Assembly: GCA_900450455.1 (NCBI GenBank) | Contig: UGGN01000001.1 | Coordinates: 558,001-622,000, forward strand | Direction of reading: 5' to 3' | Source: [Eubacterium] infirmum | GTDB taxonomy: Bacteria > Bacillota > Clostridia > Peptostreptococcales > Anaerovoracaceae | Length of the DNA stretch: 64,000 nt | Position numbers and translations under genes: made by a program | Notes under the pieces: generated by a model | Database searches by the model: none | What the model was told of the DNA's origin: nothing | What the model saw: only the letters and a program-made list of their open reading frames with translations | Shown: positions 62,793 through 64,000 of the stretch, one piece after another | How positions within the stretch are numbered: the stretch's first letter is position 1 | Layout of the letters: each line of letters starts with the position of its first letter

Positions 62793-63095
62793 ATGGCTTA
62801 CGAATCAAAGTACAGAAGAGAAGATATTGACGAACTGTTCGACGGGATTTTGACTTTGCGAGATAGGGAAGATTGTTATAGGTTCTTTGAGGACATATGT
62901 ACGATCAACGAGATTCACTCGATTGCTCAGAGACTTCAGGTGGCCAAGCTCCTTTCTGAGAAGAAGACATACAACGAAATAGAGAAGGTGACTAAGGCTT
63001 CGACGGCGACGATAAGTAGAATTAATAAATGCATTGTCTATGGTGCGGATGGATACCGCAGGGTTTTGGAACGCCTTAACAATGAGAAAAAATAG
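62793..63095 (+). CDS. YerC/YecD-type TrpR-related regulator
   Basis: 100 residues. It belongs to the small TrpR-superfamily proteins of Firmicutes: DIDELFDGILTLRDREDCYRFFEDICT, then helix-turn-helix with EIHSIAQRLQVAKLLSEKKTYNEIEKVTKASTATISRIN. B. subtilis YerC represses histidine synthesis genes; whether that holds here is unknown since no his genes are in view. ATG at 62793 has AAGGAAGG upstream. Confidence 0.9.
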   Translation: MAYESKYRREDIDELFDGILTLRDREDCYRFFEDICTINEIHSIAQRLQVAKLLSEKKTYNEIEKVTKASTATISRINKCIVYGADGYRRVLERLNNEKK

Positions 63096-63098
63096 TTT

Positions 63099-63120
63099 AG
63101 GGTGCATTGGCACCCTATTG
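63099..63120 (+). terminator. terminator of the YerC-like gene
   Basis: AGGGTGC / GCACCCT 7-bp stem with ATTG loop followed by ATTGTTTTAAT. Confidence 0.75.
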
Positions 63121-63177
63121 TTTTAATATATGTAGTTCGCCATAGTTTTGGATGTGGATGTTATGATGGAGGTCGAT

Positions 63178-63759
63178 TTGCCGGAAATATACTTAAGGGA
63201 AGGACAGATCTTACACGGAGTTCAAAGTCACGGATTAATAAGGAAATCACTTGCAAATTATCTAAAAAACGATGAATGCAAAAAGCTGAATATAAGTGAT
63301 ATAGATGGTATTGTAAACAATATACAAATTAAGACTTACAAAGAAGGAAAGCCATATTTTATAGATTTTGATGTAGAGTTTTCAGTGTCAAATACGGGAC
63401 CTATGTGGATGTGCCTATTTGATAGACACCCGTGTGGAATAGATATACAGGAGGTGAAATCCTGCAAGCACGAATCTATAGCTGAGAGACATTTCAGCAA
63501 AGAAGAATTTGAGTATGTGAAGCTTTGGGGAGAAGAGGGTTTTTTCGATATTTGGACAGCTAAAGAAGCCTTTGGCAAGTACACGGGTAAGGGAATATTT
63601 GCATCAAAGGAATCTGTAGTCGATGAAAACCACGAGCTGAAAAAAGAGCTAATTCATGAGGGAAAGACCGTGTATATAAATAGGATGGAAATTCTACCTG
63701 AAATAAAGTGTACATACTGCCTGGAGACGGATAAAAAAGCGAAGGTGGTGCTTCTATGA
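63178..63759 (+). CDS. Sfp-type 4'-phosphopantetheinyl transferase
   Basis: About 193 residues. The enzyme moves phosphopantetheine from CoA to a carrier-protein serine. Signature motifs are CGIDIQEV (about 86-93, Mg-binding Asp) and FDIWTAKEAFGKYTGKG (about 120-136, the W-x-x-KE-x-x-x-K block), with NTGP in place of the usual SxSxG histidine region. TTG at 63178 is preferred because GGAGG lies five bases upstream and the protein then opens with PEIYLREGQ, as Sfp proteins do; ATG at 63163 or 63166 is an alternative. No NRPS or PKS gene is nearby. It overlaps recX by four bases. Confidence 0.85.
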   Translation: MPEIYLREGQILHGVQSHGLIRKSLANYLKNDECKKLNISDIDGIVNNIQIKTYKEGKPYFIDFDVEFSVSNTGPMWMCLFDRHPCGIDIQEVKSCKHESIAERHFSKEEFEYVKLWGEEGFFDIWTAKEAFGKYTGKGIFASKESVVDENHELKKELIHEGKTVYINRMEILPEIKCTYCLETDKKAKVVLL

Positions 63760-64000
63760 AGTCGATAAGTGAGATTGCTGCAGCGCGAATCTTACGTTCA
63801 AGATGCAGCGCTCAAGTTCTGAGGAAATACCTAAAGAATAAAAATTTCTCCGATGGGGAAATCGAACCCTTGATTGAAAGTTTTAAAGGCTATGGATACC
63901 TCGATGATCTTCAGTATTGCAGAGACTTTATAGTCCACGGTGAGAGGAAGGGCTGGGGAGAGCTTAGGATTAAAAGAGAGCTGCGCAAAAGAGAGCTAAG
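63756..64000 (+). CDS. recX: regulatory protein RecX (partial, cut by window end)
   Basis: 81 residues visible. Small all-helical protein that modulates RecA. The opening S-SEIAAARILRSRCSAQVLRKYL and the GYLDDLQYCRDFIVHGERKGWGELRIKRELRKR block match RecX repeats one and two. ATG overlaps the previous stop as ATGA. The 3' end lies outside the window. Confidence 0.82.
   Translation, partial: MKSISEIAAARILRSRCSAQVLRKYLKNKNFSDGEIEPLIESFKGYGYLDDLQYCRDFIVHGERKGWGELRIKRELRKREL

Noticed and set aside
1..64000. CRISPR arrays, tRNA, rRNA, T-box leaders
   Set aside because: No regularly spaced repeats, no tRNA-like cloverleaf or CCA ends, and no GGGTGGNACCGCG T-box motif noticed in the intergenic regions. 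A dedicated scan would be needed to exclude them fully.

Overview
The window reads as a gene-dense chromosomal segment of a low-to-moderate GC, Gram-positive anaerobe of the class Clostridia. Supporting signs are AGGAGG-type ribosome sites with many TTG/GTG starts, an FprA-type flavodiiron protein, an acyl-CoA dehydrogenase fused to rubredoxin, cell-wall-binding-2 (CWB2) surface repeats, FemABX enzymes and ScpAB. The family Anaerovoracaceae/Peptostreptococcales is only a guess. No rRNA, tRNA or CRISPR array was found.

Layout. 0-4 kb: leftward M20 amidohydrolase and two FemABX paralogues. 4.1-7.3 kb: D-aminopeptidase, DmpA-like P1 peptidase, Asp/Glu racemase and D-aminoacyl-tRNA deacylase in one run. 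7.4-20.4 kb: a complete ECF transporter (T, fused A-A', S), two DUF4430 (transcobalamin-C-like) proteins, an alpha/alpha-barrel lipoprotein, then MoxR, DUF58 and transglutaminase-like genes; an IS110-type element sits exactly at the start codon of the DUF58 gene. 20.5-24.5 kb: a cobalamin riboswitch drives a 1250-residue CWB2-anchored DUF4430 protein. 24.6-28.2 kb: preQ1 riboswitch-queT, VanX-like dipeptidase, mtnA, scpA, scpB. 28.2-32.3 kb: Crp/Fnr regulator divergent from an acyl-CoA dehydrogenase/EtfA-C/rubredoxin fusion and a flavodiiron protein. 32.4-39.3 kb: secreted nuclease, proB, proA, ybjQ-like, glutaredoxin-like, purC, Usp, HI0933-type flavoprotein, lipoprotein. 39.5-44.8 kb: gpmI (leftward) and addA. 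45-49 kb: a structured leader before a LysM-G5-NlpC/P60 protein, and a second cobalamin riboswitch before an FMN-binding surface protein. 49-56 kb: gdhA (leftward), third FemABX, mgtE, nnrD, split transketolase. 56-64 kb: MinD-like protein, ftsE, ftsX, M23 hydrolase, recJ, S41 protease, YerC-like regulator, phosphopantetheinyl transferase and the start of recX.

How the parts fit. The strongest theme is corrinoid acquisition. Two surface proteins are under cobalamin riboswitches, and a separate ECF operon encodes the two folds that make up animal intrinsic factor and transcobalamin (an alpha/alpha barrel and a DUF4430-type beta domain) as separate secreted or anchored proteins. This suggests a surface-to-membrane vitamin B12 relay; the substrate is inferred, not proven. 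A second theme is D-amino-acid and cell-wall turnover (D-peptidases, racemase, Dtd, VanX-like enzyme, three FemABX, NlpC/P60, FtsEX-M23). A third is an oxygen or NO reduction path in which acyl-CoA electrons could pass through a fused flavin/rubredoxin protein to a flavodiiron protein.

Limits: all family calls come from motif recognition by eye. Promoter and RNA calls come from hand-aligned motifs. Exact starts were chosen by ribosome-site spacing, and coordinates of RNA elements are approximate by several bases.
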